The notes beneath the pieces were generated by a model. The model was not told the DNA's origin and made no database searches. It worked only from the letters and a program-made list of their open reading frames with translations. A stretch of DNA of 64,000 nucleotides from Actinospineispora acaciae DSM 45401 (lineage in GTDB: Bacteria > Actinomycetota > Actinomycetes > Mycobacteriales > Pseudonocardiaceae), in NCBI RefSeq assembly GCF_000620785.1, contig NZ_JIAI01000001.1, positions 558,001 through 622,000 on the forward strand, given 5' to 3'. Below, in pieces: positions 41,294-49,679 of this stretch (the first letter of the stretch is position 1; each line of letters begins with the position of its first letter). The position numbers and the translations under genes were made by a program.

Positions 41294-42198
41294 TGCCGCA
41301 GGGCCTCGCGCACCCGGCCGCTGGCGCGCGCCAGCCGCTCGCCCGCCTCGGCGGCCCCGACCCCGGCCAGCAGCATGACGATCGCGGTCTTGGCGTGCCC
41401 GTCGGCGGCGTCCAGCGCCTGGCGCGCCGCATGCTCGTCCGCGCCGGTCGCCTCGACCACGATCCGGGCCGCCCTGATCCGCAGCTTCTCGTTGCCGGCG
41501 CGGACGTCGACCATGAGGTTCCGGTAGACCTTCCCGAGCCGGATCATGGCCACCGTGGACAGCGCGTTGAGCACCAGCTTCTGGCTGGTGCCCGCCTTCA
41601 TCCGGGTGGAGCCGGCCACCACCTCCGGGCCGGTCGGCAGCTCGATGGCCAGCTCGGCCACGGCGGCCAGCTCGCTGCCCCGGTTGTTCGCGATCGCGAT
41701 GGTGGCGGCGCCGGCCGCGCGGGCGGCCTCGATCACGGCGAGCACATAGGGCGTGCGGCCGGAGGCGCTGATCCCGACCACCACGTCCTCGGCGCCCGGC
41801 CGCAGCGCGCCGAGGTCGCGGGCGCCGGCGTCGGCGTCGTCCTCGGCGCCCTCCACCGACGCCGACATCGCGCCCCCGCCGCCGGCCAGCAGCGCGCGCA
41901 CCGTCTCGGGGCCGACGCCGTAGGTGGGCGCCAGCTCGGTGGCGTCCAGCACCGCAAGCCGCCCGGCCGTGCCGGCCCCCGCGTACACCAGCCGCCCGCC
42001 CCGACCCAGCCGGTCCACCACCACGTCGGCCGCCCTGGTGATCGCCGGAGCGGCCGCCCGCACCACCCGCACGACCTCGGCGTCCTCGGCGGTCACCAGC
42101 TCGACCAGCGCGGCGGTAGAACGTTCGTCCAAATCGGCCAGCTCGGGGCGGGACCGCTCGGTGTCCAGCGCCGCGAGCCGGCCGGTCAGCTCGCTCAC
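41290..42198 (-). CDS. murQ: N-acetylmuramic acid 6-phosphate etherase
   Basis: MurQ splits MurNAc-6-phosphate to GlcNAc-6-phosphate and D-lactate. The 302-residue SIS-fold protein has VYAGAGTAGRLAVLDATEL (about residues 75-93), GISASGRTPYV, AIANNRGSELA, ELPTGPEVVAGSTRMKAGTS (described in two parts: STRMKAGTSQK is the diagnostic block) and the C-terminal AKTAIVMLLAGV. The nominal catalytic Glu is in DATELAPTYG. It sits between anmK and the GlcNAc kinase with 4-bp overlaps on both sides. Confidence 0.95.
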   Translation of the reverse strand: MSELTGRLAALDTERSRPELADLDERSTAALVELVTAEDAEVVRVVRAAAPAITRAADVVVDRLGRGGRLVYAGAGTAGRLAVLDATELAPTYGVGPETVRALLAGGGGAMSASVEGAEDDADAGARDLGALRPGAEDVVVGISASGRTPYVLAVIEAARAAGAATIAIANNRGSELAAVAELAIELPTGPEVVAGSTRMKAGTSQKLVLNALSTVAMIRLGKVYRNLMVDVRAGNEKLRIRAARIVVEATGADEHAARQALDAADGHAKTAIVMLLAGVGAAEAGERLARASGRVREALRQ

Positions 42199-43133
42199 GA
42201 GCTCGTACCCGCGTCGAACAGCCGTGGGTGCGGCAGGTCGGGGCGCGCGTGCAGCAGGTAGGCGCCCTCCAGCGCGTCGCCGCGCACCTCGGAGCGGGGC
42301 ACCCCCGGGGCCAGCGCCGCCAGCTCGCGGTCGAACGGGTCGGTGAGCAGCGTGCCGACGTCGAACAGCCCGCCGGTGCAGGCCAGCGTGGCGCTCCCGC
42401 CCGGCGATCCGGCCAGCGCGGCCAGCGCGGCGGCGGCCGTCTCGGCCAGCGCGCGGGCCGCGTCCGCCCAGATCCGGCCGGCGACCTCGTCCCCGGCCCG
42501 CGCGGCCTCGGCCACGTCGCGGGCGAACCCGCCCATCAGCTGCGGCGGGCTCTCGGCGGCGAAGACCAGCGTCGGCATCCCCTCCAACTGGCCGTACCTG
42601 GCCGTTGCCAGTCGCCGCAGCCGCGTCGAACCGCCCCGGCGGCCGTCGTGCGCCCGCAGCGCCGCCTCCAGCCCTGCCTTGCCGATCGCGTACGCGCTGC
42701 CGTTGTCGCCGAGCAGGTAGCCCCAGCCGTCCACGGTGTGGCTGCGCCCGTCCGGGGTGATCGACATCGCGATCGCGCCGGTGCCGGCCGCGAGCACGGC
42801 CCCCGGTTCGCCGCCGAGCGCGCCGGCGTGCGCGATCGCCATGTCGCCGGTGAGCAGGATCTTCTCGGTGCCGAACCGCTCGGTGAGCGCGGCGGCGAGC
42901 GCGGGCGCCTTGTCGCGGCCTCGGCCCAGCCCGGCCAGCCCGGCGGTGACGGCGTCGACGCCGCCCCAGCCCTCGGTCACCCCGGTGATCGCGGCCATCG
43001 CGCGGGCCACGCCGTCCGCCTCGGCGAGCCCGAGCGCGCCTGTGCCGGTGGCCTCTTCGGTACGGACGCCGTCCACGAACAGCGCGGCGCGGCTGCCGGT
43101 CTTGCCCACGTCGAGGGCGAGCACCCGGGTCAC
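42195..43133 (-). CDS. nagK: N-acetylglucosamine kinase (BadF/BadG ATPase family)
   Basis: This 312-residue actin-fold kinase of the BadF/BcrA group has ALDVGKTGSRAALF as the phosphate-1 motif, LTGDMAIAHAGALGG, LAAGTGAIAM (phosphate-2) and GYLLGDNGSAYAIGKAGLEA. In this operon it should phosphorylate free GlcNAc (or glucosamine or MurNAc) at O6 to feed NagA. It overlaps murQ and the GntR gene by four bases each. Confidence 0.86.
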   Translation of the reverse strand: MTRVLALDVGKTGSRAALFVDGVRTEEATGTGALGLAEADGVARAMAAITGVTEGWGGVDAVTAGLAGLGRGRDKAPALAAALTERFGTEKILLTGDMAIAHAGALGGEPGAVLAAGTGAIAMSITPDGRSHTVDGWGYLLGDNGSAYAIGKAGLEAALRAHDGRRGGSTRLRRLATARYGQLEGMPTLVFAAESPPQLMGGFARDVAEAARAGDEVAGRIWADAARALAETAAAALAALAGSPGGSATLACTGGLFDVGTLLTDPFDRELAALAPGVPRSEVRGDALEGAYLLHARPDLPHPRLFDAGTSS

Positions 43134-43846
43134 AGCGCGGCCATCCGGGTCGCGACGGGTTCGATGGTCGTCTCGATGCGGTACCTGTCGCCCCGGTAGA
43201 CGGAGCGCACGAACTCCAGCACCCGCTCGTCCGCGTCGCGGGAGGTGCGCTCGATGAGCAGCGCCGGCGAGTGCAGCGGGACCCCGAGCAGGTCGGACTC
43301 CTCGCGGTCGGTCACGGTCGGCTCGATGCTCTGCCGGCCGCCCGCGACCGGGTGGCCGTAGCGCTCGGCCAGCAGCTCGTAGAACGACGAGCCGGCCAGC
43401 GTGGCGGCGTCCAACCCCGGCACCAGCTCGGCCGGCACGTGCAGCATCTCCAGCGCCATCGGCTCGTCGTCGGCCAGCCGCAGCCGCAGCGCGCGGACCA
43501 CCTCCGCCGCCGGCGAGACCCGCAGCCGGTGACCCAACCGCGCCCCGGCCGGGACCACGTCGAACGACACCACCCTCGCGCCCGGACGCAGTCCCCGCGC
43601 GCGCATGTCCTCGGTGAACGAGGTCGCGCTGAGCGGCTGCGCGATCTTCGGGCCGACCGCGAAGATCCCGGCCCCCTGCCGGCGGCGCACCCGCCCCGTC
43701 GAGACCAGGTCGTCCAGCGCCCGGCGCAGCGTGGTCCGGCTGACCCCGACCTCCCGCGCCAGCTCACGCTCCGGCGGCAGCGGCTCCCCCGGCACCATCG
43801 CGGCCACGCGCTCGAGCAGCTCGTCGCGCAGACGAAGATACTTCAT
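43130..43846 (-). CDS. GntR/UTRA family regulator of amino-sugar genes
   Basis: This 238-residue regulator has a winged helix (residues about 5-65: RLRDELLERVAAM, PLPPERELAREVGVSRTTLRRALDDL, GAGIFAV) and a UTRA domain that binds phosphorylated sugars in NagR/DasR relatives. ATG 43846 follows AAGGGGAG. It is the first gene of the leftward operon and divergent from the SIS deaminase. Palindromes ACCATTGGT and ACCAGTGGT in the shared promoter fit its sites. GlcNAc-6-phosphate or GlcN-6-phosphate is the likely effector, by analogy. Confidence 0.9.
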   Translation of the reverse strand: MKYLRLRDELLERVAAMVPGEPLPPERELAREVGVSRTTLRRALDDLVSTGRVRRRQGAGIFAVGPKIAQPLSATSFTEDMRARGLRPGARVVSFDVVPAGARLGHRLRVSPAAEVVRALRLRLADDEPMALEMLHVPAELVPGLDAATLAGSSFYELLAERYGHPVAGGRQSIEPTVTDREESDLLGVPLHSPALLIERTSRDADERVLEFVRSVYRGDRYRIETTIEPVATRMAAL

Positions 43847-43867
43847 ACAACTCCCCTTCAAAGGTGA

Positions 43868-43936
43868 ACCATTGGTACAGCCGTGGCACGCTGAACGCAA
43901 GACCTGCTATTCGGAGGACAGACCAGTGGTACAGCC
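43868..43936. promoter_or_regulatory. Paired ACCAnTGGT operators with TGGTACAGCC repeats
   Basis: ACCATTGGT (43868-43876) and ACCAGTGGT (43922-43930) each lead into TGGTACAGCC, giving a 10-bp direct repeat at 43873-43882 and 43927-43936. The second copy overlaps the GTG start of the SIS gene, so binding there could block translation initiation or early elongation. They resemble GntR/UTRA sites in form. Confidence 0.6.
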
Positions 43937-44981
43937 CGAGACGACGTCGCCCGGTGCGCTGATGGCCGCCGAGATCGCCGAGCAGCCCGAGGCGTGGGCG
44001 CGGTTGCTCGCCGACGGCCGGGCCGCCGTCGAGGACGCCGCGCGCCAGGTCCGCCGCCGCTCGCCCAGGTTCGTGCTGCTGGTCGCGCGCGGCACCTCGG
44101 ACCATGCCGCGCTGTACGCGAAGTACCTGGTCGAGGTGCGGCTGGGGCTGCCCGCCGGGCTGGGTTCGCCGTCCACCATGACCGCGTACGGTTCCCGCCC
44201 GGACCTGCGTGACGTGCTGCTGATCGGGGTCAGCCAGTCCGGCGGCTCACCCGACCTGGTGCGCAGCCTGGAGGTCGGCCGGGCGCAGGGTGCGCTCACG
44301 GTGGCGGTGACCAACAGCCCCGGCTCGCCGCTGGACGAGGTGGCCGAGCTGGGCATCCCGGTGCTGGCCGGCCCGGAGCGCTCGGTGGCCGCCACCAAGA
44401 GCTACACCGCCGAGCTGCTCACGCTGTACCTGCTGGTCGAGGCGTTACGTGGGACAGAGGCCGAGCCGGTGCACCGGCTGCCCGACTGGGGAGCCGAGGT
44501 GCTGGCGCTCGAACCCACGGTGGCCGGCGCCGCCACCCGCTACCGCTACGCACAGCGAATGGTCGTCACCGGCCGCGGCTACGCCTACCCCACCGCCCGC
44601 GAGGCCGCGCTCAAGCTCATGGAAACCTGCTACCTGTCCGCGCACGCATTCTCCGGCGCCGACCTCCTACACGGCCCGTTCGCCATGATCGACCCCCAGG
44701 TGCCCGTCCTCACCGTGGCCCCCGAAGGCGTCGCCGGCCAAGCCCTCGCCCCGGTGCACGCCCAACTGGCCCGCACCGGCGCCGATGTCCTCACCGTAGG
44801 CTCCCGAGCCGCCGCCGCCCAAGCAACGGTGGGCCTAGCCCTCCCCGCCAACATCCCCGAGGCGCTCTCCCCGATCCTGGAGATCGTCCCGTTCCAACAG
44901 CTCGCGCTCCACCTGGCACGCCTCAGAGGCACCAACCCCGACCACCCCCGAAACCTCCACAAAGTCACCGAAACGCACTGA
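43926..44981 (+). CDS. SIS-domain sugar isomerase, probable glucosamine-6-phosphate deaminase (NagB-II type)
   Basis: This 351-residue protein has two SIS domains and resembles the isomerase half of GlmS, without the glutaminase domain. Motifs: LVARGTSDHAALYAKYL, GVSQSGGSPDLV, AVTNSPGSPL, ERSVAATKSYTAELLTLYL and RGYAYPTAREAALKLMETC. Stand-alone proteins of this form (NagB-II, AgaS) deaminate GlcN-6-phosphate to fructose-6-phosphate, which would close the nagA pathway. GTG 43926 is used because GGAGGA lies 7 bases before it and the MAAEIAEQP helix follows. Confidence 0.86.
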   Translation: MVQPETTSPGALMAAEIAEQPEAWARLLADGRAAVEDAARQVRRRSPRFVLLVARGTSDHAALYAKYLVEVRLGLPAGLGSPSTMTAYGSRPDLRDVLLIGVSQSGGSPDLVRSLEVGRAQGALTVAVTNSPGSPLDEVAELGIPVLAGPERSVAATKSYTAELLTLYLLVEALRGTEAEPVHRLPDWGAEVLALEPTVAGAATRYRYAQRMVVTGRGYAYPTAREAALKLMETCYLSAHAFSGADLLHGPFAMIDPQVPVLTVAPEGVAGQALAPVHAQLARTGADVLTVGSRAAAAQATVGLALPANIPEALSPILEIVPFQQLALHLARLRGTNPDHPRNLHKVTETH

Positions 44982-44990
44982 ACCGCCCGC

Positions 44991-45032
44991 GAGTCGGGGA
45001 TTCTGTCAGGGTGAGTCGGGGATTTTGTCAGC
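44991..45032. repeat. 20-bp tandem direct repeat, period 22
   Basis: GAGTCGGGGATTCTGTCAGG (44991-45010) is followed by a copy at 45013-45032 that differs at two positions (C to T in ATTCTG, and the last base). It fills the 58-bp gap between the convergent SIS and permease genes. It lacks an inverted repeat, so it is not a terminator. Confidence 0.75.
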
Positions 45033-45039
45033 CGCCGGC

Positions 45040-46605
45040 CTACTCCCGCTCGTGCGAGTCCTCCAGCACCACCCGCCCGATCGTCTCGTAGCGCTCCGGC
45101 GCCAGGTACTTCGCGCCGAGCGCGAACGCCGCGCCCGCCACCCCGACCCCGATCACAATCCACGGCGTGATCGTGAAGATGACGTCGCTGGCCGCCGCCC
45201 CCGCCGCGACGCTCGCGCTCTCGGTGAGCAGGAAGATCACGTACAGCATCCCCACCCCGCCGAGCAGCGGCGCGGTGAACGTGCGGAACCAGTGCGCGGT
45301 CTCCGGGTGCCGCTTCGCCACGTGGAAGTACCCGATCACGGCGAACGCCGCCAGCGCCTGCACGATGAGGATCGCGGCCGTGCCCAGGATCGCCATCAGG
45401 GCGTAGAGCTGGCCGTACGGGTCCCGCCCGGTGACCGCGAACAGCAGCACGATGACGGCCGCGATGCCGGTCTGGACGAAGCCCGCGACGTACGGCGAGC
45501 CGTGGGTGCGGTGGGTGGCGCCGAGCGTCCTGCCGAGCCCGGGCAGCAGGTTCTCCCGCCCGATCGCGTAGATGTAGTGCGAGGCGCAGTTGTGGAACGC
45601 CATGCCGCACGCGTACGAGCCGGTCATCAGCAGAAACTCGAACACCACCACGGCGGGCTGGCCGAGGTGCGCCTGCACCGGGCCGAAGAACACCTGCCCG
45701 GCCGTGTTGCTGTTCTGCGCCAGCGCGATCGCCTGCGTCGGTCCGGTCCCGACCACCGCCATCCAGGACACCAGGATGTAGAACAGGCCGATGCCCACCA
45801 CGGCGACCATCGTCGCCTTCGGGATGATCTTCTTGGGGTTCTTGGACTCCTCGCCGTACATGGCGGTCGACTCGAACCCCACCCAGGACCAGAACGCGAA
45901 GAACAGCCCGATGCCCGCCGAGCCGGCGACCGCGACGGTGGCGCCGGGGTGCGCGAGGTCGGGCACCGTGGCCGACAGGTTCTGGAACGCCGCGACCGGG
46001 TTCAGCGAGCCCGGCGACCACCCCTCCGGCCCGCCGCCGGTGACCAGCACGGACAGCGCCATCAGGCCGAGCATCACGATCTCGGTGATCAGGAAGACGC
46101 CGAGCACCTTCGCGGTGAGGTTGATGTCGAAGTAGGTGAGCACGGAGTTCACCACGAGCATGAGCAGCGCGAACACCAGCCAGGGGACGTCGACGCCGAA
46201 GTGCTGGGAGAAGAACGAGCTGGCGAAGAAGGAGAAGATGCCGATCAGCGAGGCCTCGAAGACGACGTAGGCCATCGTGGTCAGTGCGCCGGCGGCCATG
46301 CCCACCACCCGGCCGAGGCCGTGCGAGATGAACCCGTAGAAGGCGCCGGTGGCGGTGATGTGCTTGGCCATCGCCGAGTAGCCGAGCGCGAACAGCGAGA
46401 GCACCACGGTCGCGACCAGGTAGCCGGCCGGAGCGTGCGCGCCGTTGCCGAAGCCGATGGCGATCGGCACGTTGCCGACCATGGCGGTGATCGGCGCGGC
46501 GGTGGCGACGGCCATGAACAGCACGCCGACCAGCCCGACCGCGTTCGGCTTGAGCCGTTGCACGGTGGTCGTCGAGGAAGCCTCGGTGGAGGTGAGGTTG
46601 TCCAT
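45040..46605 (-). CDS. APC family amine/amino acid permease of the microcompartment locus
   Basis: This 521-residue permease has about 14 hydrophobic segments in the APC (amino acid-polyamine-organocation) pattern, with GLVGVLFMAVATAAPITAM in helix 1 and SWVGFESTAMYGEESKNPKK at the helix 6-7 loop. It is divergent from the class III aminotransferase gene and is the presumed importer of the amino alcohol degraded in the microcompartment, as in the RMM loci of Mycobacterium and Rhodococcus. ATG 46605 is preferred; GAGGG lies about 9 bases upstream. The promoter region holds an 11-bp repeat array. Confidence 0.88.
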   Translation of the reverse strand: MDNLTSTEASSTTTVQRLKPNAVGLVGVLFMAVATAAPITAMVGNVPIAIGFGNGAHAPAGYLVATVVLSLFALGYSAMAKHITATGAFYGFISHGLGRVVGMAAGALTTMAYVVFEASLIGIFSFFASSFFSQHFGVDVPWLVFALLMLVVNSVLTYFDINLTAKVLGVFLITEIVMLGLMALSVLVTGGGPEGWSPGSLNPVAAFQNLSATVPDLAHPGATVAVAGSAGIGLFFAFWSWVGFESTAMYGEESKNPKKIIPKATMVAVVGIGLFYILVSWMAVVGTGPTQAIALAQNSNTAGQVFFGPVQAHLGQPAVVVFEFLLMTGSYACGMAFHNCASHYIYAIGRENLLPGLGRTLGATHRTHGSPYVAGFVQTGIAAVIVLLFAVTGRDPYGQLYALMAILGTAAILIVQALAAFAVIGYFHVAKRHPETAHWFRTFTAPLLGGVGMLYVIFLLTESASVAAGAAASDVIFTITPWIVIGVGVAGAAFALGAKYLAPERYETIGRVVLEDSHERE

Positions 46606-46651
46606 GTCGACAAGGCCCTCTCGCTGAGTGGTCCGCCACGTCGCGGGTGCT

Positions 46652-46720
46652 GTGACCCCGTTATGACCCCGGTATGACCCAGACATGACCCAGACATGAC
46701 CCAGACATGACCCGGGTCAC
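46652..46720. repeat. 11-bp tandem repeat array in the divergent microcompartment promoter
   Basis: Six consecutive 11-base units run from 46652 to 46717: GTGACCCCGTT, ATGACCCCGGT, three identical ATGACCCAGAC, then ATGACCCGGGT and a closing CAC. The last unit creates the palindrome TGACCCGGGTCA (46708-46719). The 11-bp period places each unit on one face of the helix. It lies 46 bp upstream of the permease start and 142 bp upstream of the aminotransferase start. Confidence 0.88.
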
Positions 46721-46747
46721 AGCAAGGGCGGACCGTAACACCAGCCG

Positions 46748-46848
46748 TGAGACCAAACAAGAGATTCGGTCTCAGGATCGGCCAGACGGAGCACGACTGT
46801 TGACGGCCGGATCGAGCTAAACCATCCTTTGGTCAACCGTTTGAGACC
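46748..46848. promoter_or_regulatory. TGAGACC inverted and direct repeats before the microcompartment operon
   Basis: TGAGACC (46748-46754) and its reverse complement GGTCTCA (46768-46774) form an inverted repeat with a 13-base spacer. A third TGAGACC is at 46842-46848, just before the ribosome binding site AAGGAGG of the aminotransferase gene. ACCA-N5-TGGT at 46821-46833 is a second possible GntR-type site. The regulator is probably the GntR protein at the end of the locus. Confidence 0.5.
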
Positions 46849-46861
46849 GTAAGGAGGCCCG

Positions 46862-48151
46862 GTGGCGCACGACTACGGCCTCTTCAGCTTCGAGTCCAAG
46901 GACGAGATGCTGGCCAAGTCCGTCGAGTTCTGGAACCCGGGCAAGACCCGGTTCTGGGTGGACGCCGGCGTGCCGCTGGTCATCGACCGGCGGGAGGGCT
47001 ACTTCATCCACGACATGTCGGGCAAGCGGCTGATCGACGTGCACCTCAACGGCGGCACCTACAACCTCGGCCACCGCAACCCCGAGGTGGCCGCCGCGCT
47101 CACCGCCGCGATGGACCGCTTCGACATCGGCAACCACCACTTCGCCGCGCTCACCCGCACCGCGCTGGCCGAGGCCCTGGTCCGGTCGGCGCCGCCCGGC
47201 CTGACCAACGTGATCTACGGCAGCGGCGGCGGGGAGGCCGTCGACATCGCGCTCAAGTCCGCCCGGCACGCCACCCGCAAGCGCCGGATCGTCTCGATCG
47301 TCAAGGCGTACCACGGGCACACCGGCCTGGCCGTCGGGACCGGCGACGACAGGTTCTCCACGCTGTTCCTCGCCGACCGGCCCGAGGAGTTCACCCACGT
47401 CCCGTTCAACGACCTGGACGCGATGGAGGCGGCGCTGCGGGCGCGCGACGTGGCGGCCGTGGTGATGGAGACGATCCCGGCCACCTACGGGTTCCCGCTG
47501 CCCGAGCCGGGCTACCTGGAGGCGGTCAAGACGTTGTGCGAGCGTTACGACGCGCTCTACATCGCCGACGAGGTGCAGACCGGGCTGATGCGCACCGGCG
47601 AGATGTGGGGCATCGCCAAGCACGGCATCGAGCCGGACATCATGGTGATCGGCAAGGGGATCTCCGGCGGGCTGTACCCGATCTCGGCGGTGCTGGTCAA
47701 CGAGCGGGCCGGCGCGTGGCTGAGCGAGGACGGCTTCGGCCACATCTCCACGTTCGGCGGCGCCGAGCTGGGCTGCGTCGCGGGGCTGAAGACGCTGGAG
47801 GTGTGCGGCCGGCCGGAGACCCGCTCGATGGTGCACTACATCGCCGACACCATCGGCCGGGGCCTGCGCCGGATCCAGGACGACTACCCGGACTGGCTGG
47901 TCGGCATCCGGCAGAACGGCGTCGTGATCGGCCTGGAGTTCGCCCACCCGGAGGGCGCCAAGATCGTGATGAGGCGGCTCTACGAGAACGGCGTCTGGGC
48001 GATCTTCTCCACGCTCGACCCGAGGGTGCTGCAGTACAAGCCGGGGCTGTTGATGTCCCCCGAGCTGTGCGAGGAGCTGCTCGACCGCACCGAGGTCGCC
48101 ATCGGCGAGGCGTGGCGCGAGGCCGCCCGGCCGGCGCGGAGGGCGAGCTGA
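46862..48151 (+). CDS. Class III aminotransferase or amino-alcohol-phosphate phospholyase
   Basis: This PLP enzyme has 429 residues. The PLP site is shown by DEVQTG at 236-241 and the Schiff-base Lys265 in GKGISGGLYP; GSGGGEAVDIALKSAR binds the phosphate. It lacks a clear encapsulation peptide. In RMM-type microcompartments a class III protein is placed after a kinase, and class III relatives include ethanolamine-phosphate phospholyase. It may therefore convert phosphorylated 1-amino-2-propanol to propionaldehyde, ammonia and phosphate, or act as a plain transaminase. Start GTG 46862 follows AAGGAGG. It overlaps the next gene by one base. Confidence 0.88.
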   Translation: MAHDYGLFSFESKDEMLAKSVEFWNPGKTRFWVDAGVPLVIDRREGYFIHDMSGKRLIDVHLNGGTYNLGHRNPEVAAALTAAMDRFDIGNHHFAALTRTALAEALVRSAPPGLTNVIYGSGGGEAVDIALKSARHATRKRRIVSIVKAYHGHTGLAVGTGDDRFSTLFLADRPEEFTHVPFNDLDAMEAALRARDVAAVVMETIPATYGFPLPEPGYLEAVKTLCERYDALYIADEVQTGLMRTGEMWGIAKHGIEPDIMVIGKGISGGLYPISAVLVNERAGAWLSEDGFGHISTFGGAELGCVAGLKTLEVCGRPETRSMVHYIADTIGRGLRRIQDDYPDWLVGIRQNGVVIGLEFAHPEGAKIVMRRLYENGVWAIFSTLDPRVLQYKPGLLMSPELCEELLDRTEVAIGEAWREAARPARRAS

Positions 48152-49674
48152 TGGGACACGACGAGGTGCCCCGCGCGCTGGCCATGCTCGAACGGGCCAC
48201 CTGGGCGGCGCGGGCGTTCTCCCGCTACGGCAAAGAATCGGTCGACCAAATCGTTCAAGCGGTTGGAAAGGTTGCGGCCGCGCACGCCGAGGAGTACGCC
48301 GAGCGCGCGGTCCAGGAGACCGGGTTCGGCGTCGCCGAGCACAAGGTGATCAAGAACATCGCCTGCTCCCAGGGCATCGTGGACGCCTACCGGGACCACG
48401 ACTACGTCACCCCGCGCGTCGACGCGGACGCGAAGATCGTCCGGGTGCCCCGCCCGGCCGGGGTGGTCCTGGCGCTCACCCCGTCGACCAACCCGGTCTG
48501 CACCGTCTACTTCAAGATCCTGCTCGCGCTGATGACCCGCAACGCCGTGGTGATCAGCCCGCATCCCGCCGCCAAGCAGGTGTGCGCCGCCGCCGCCCGC
48601 ACGCTCGCCGAGGCCGCCGTGGCCGCCGGCGCCCCGGACGGCGTCGTCCAGGTCGTCGAGGAGCCGTCCATCCCGCTGATCGACGCGCTGATGACCGACC
48701 CGCGCACCGCCGTCATCCTGGCCACCGGCGGCACCGCGATGGTCCGCTCGGCCTACCGGTCGGGCAACCCCGCGCTCGGCGTCGGCCCGGCGAACGTGCC
48801 GGTGCTGGTGGACGCCACCGCGGACCTGGCCAAGGCGGCCACCCGGATCGTGGACAGCAAGGGGTTCGACAACTCCATCCTGTGCACCAACGAGTCCGTC
48901 CTGATCGCCGAGGAGCCCATCGCCGACCGGCTGCGGAGCCTGCTCACGCGCGCCGGCGCGCACCCGCTCGCCGAACCGGACCGCGACCGCGTGCGGGCCG
49001 CGCTGTTCCCGGACGGCCGGTTCGACACGGGCTTCGTGGGCAAGGACGCGACCTGGATCGCCCAGCGGGCCGGCGTACGGGTCCCCCACGGCACCCGGGT
49101 GCTGCTCGCCCCGTTCGACCACGCCGTGCCCGAAGAACCGCTCGCTCACGAGAAGCTCTGCCCGGTGCTCGGCGTCATCAGGGTGCCCTCGGCCCGGCGC
49201 GGCATCGACGTGGCCAGGGCGCTGTTGCGGATCGGCGGCGCCGGGCACTCCGCCGCCATCCACAGCACCGACCCGCGCACGGTGCTGGCCTACAGCACCG
49301 ACGTGCCGGTGCTGCGGGTGAGCGTCAACGTGGGCAACAGCCTGGGCAGCGCCGGCCTGGAAACGAACCTGGCGCCGTCGATGACCATCGGCACCGGGTA
49401 CTTCGGGCGGTCCTCGGTCGGGGCCAACCTGGAGCCCGAGCACCTGGTCAACTGGTCGCGCATCGCCTACAACGCCGACCCCGCCGAGCCGTTCGGCGAC
49501 TTCGCCGGCCTCGACCCGTGGCGCGACCCGACCGGCCCGGTGCCCGCGTACCCGCACGCGTCCAACCTGTCAGTTGATCGTCCAGCGCCAGAACCGGCCG
49601 GCGACAACGGCGAGCTCCGGGAGCGGCTGCGCCGGCTGATCAGGGAAGAGCTGGCCGAGATGATCAAGGGCTGA
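48151..49674 (+). CDS. Microcompartment CoA-acylating aldehyde dehydrogenase (PduP/EutE-like) with encapsulation tail
   Basis: This 507-residue enzyme matches PduP/EutE-type acylating aldehyde dehydrogenases: TPSTNPVCTVYFK at 110-122, ISPHPAAK at 135-142, ATGGTAMVRSA at 191-201, and the catalytic Cys245 in DNSILCTNESV. It should convert propionaldehyde (or a similar aldehyde) to acyl-CoA. After a Pro-rich linker the last 22 residues (486-507) form a charged amphipathic helix, beginning NGELRERLRRLIREELAEM, as expected of a peptide that docks cargo to the shell. This ties the enzyme to the microcompartment lumen. Confidence 0.92.
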   Translation: MGHDEVPRALAMLERATWAARAFSRYGKESVDQIVQAVGKVAAAHAEEYAERAVQETGFGVAEHKVIKNIACSQGIVDAYRDHDYVTPRVDADAKIVRVPRPAGVVLALTPSTNPVCTVYFKILLALMTRNAVVISPHPAAKQVCAAAARTLAEAAVAAGAPDGVVQVVEEPSIPLIDALMTDPRTAVILATGGTAMVRSAYRSGNPALGVGPANVPVLVDATADLAKAATRIVDSKGFDNSILCTNESVLIAEEPIADRLRSLLTRAGAHPLAEPDRDRVRAALFPDGRFDTGFVGKDATWIAQRAGVRVPHGTRVLLAPFDHAVPEEPLAHEKLCPVLGVIRVPSARRGIDVARALLRIGGAGHSAAIHSTDPRTVLAYSTDVPVLRVSVNVGNSLGSAGLETNLAPSMTIGTGYFGRSSVGANLEPEHLVNWSRIAYNADPAEPFGDFAGLDPWRDPTGPVPAYPHASNLSVDRPAPEPAGDNGELRERLRRLIREELAEMIKG

Positions 49675-49679
49675 GGGCC

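Noticed and set aside
43130..43900. A longer GntR protein starting near 43900
   Set aside because: The extension would run through the operator region and adds non-family residues; ATG 43846 has a good ribosome binding site and the normal MKYLRLRDELL start.
46652..46720. The 11-bp repeat array as a CRISPR array
   Set aside because: Units are contiguous with no spacers, the period is 11 bp, and no cas genes are present.
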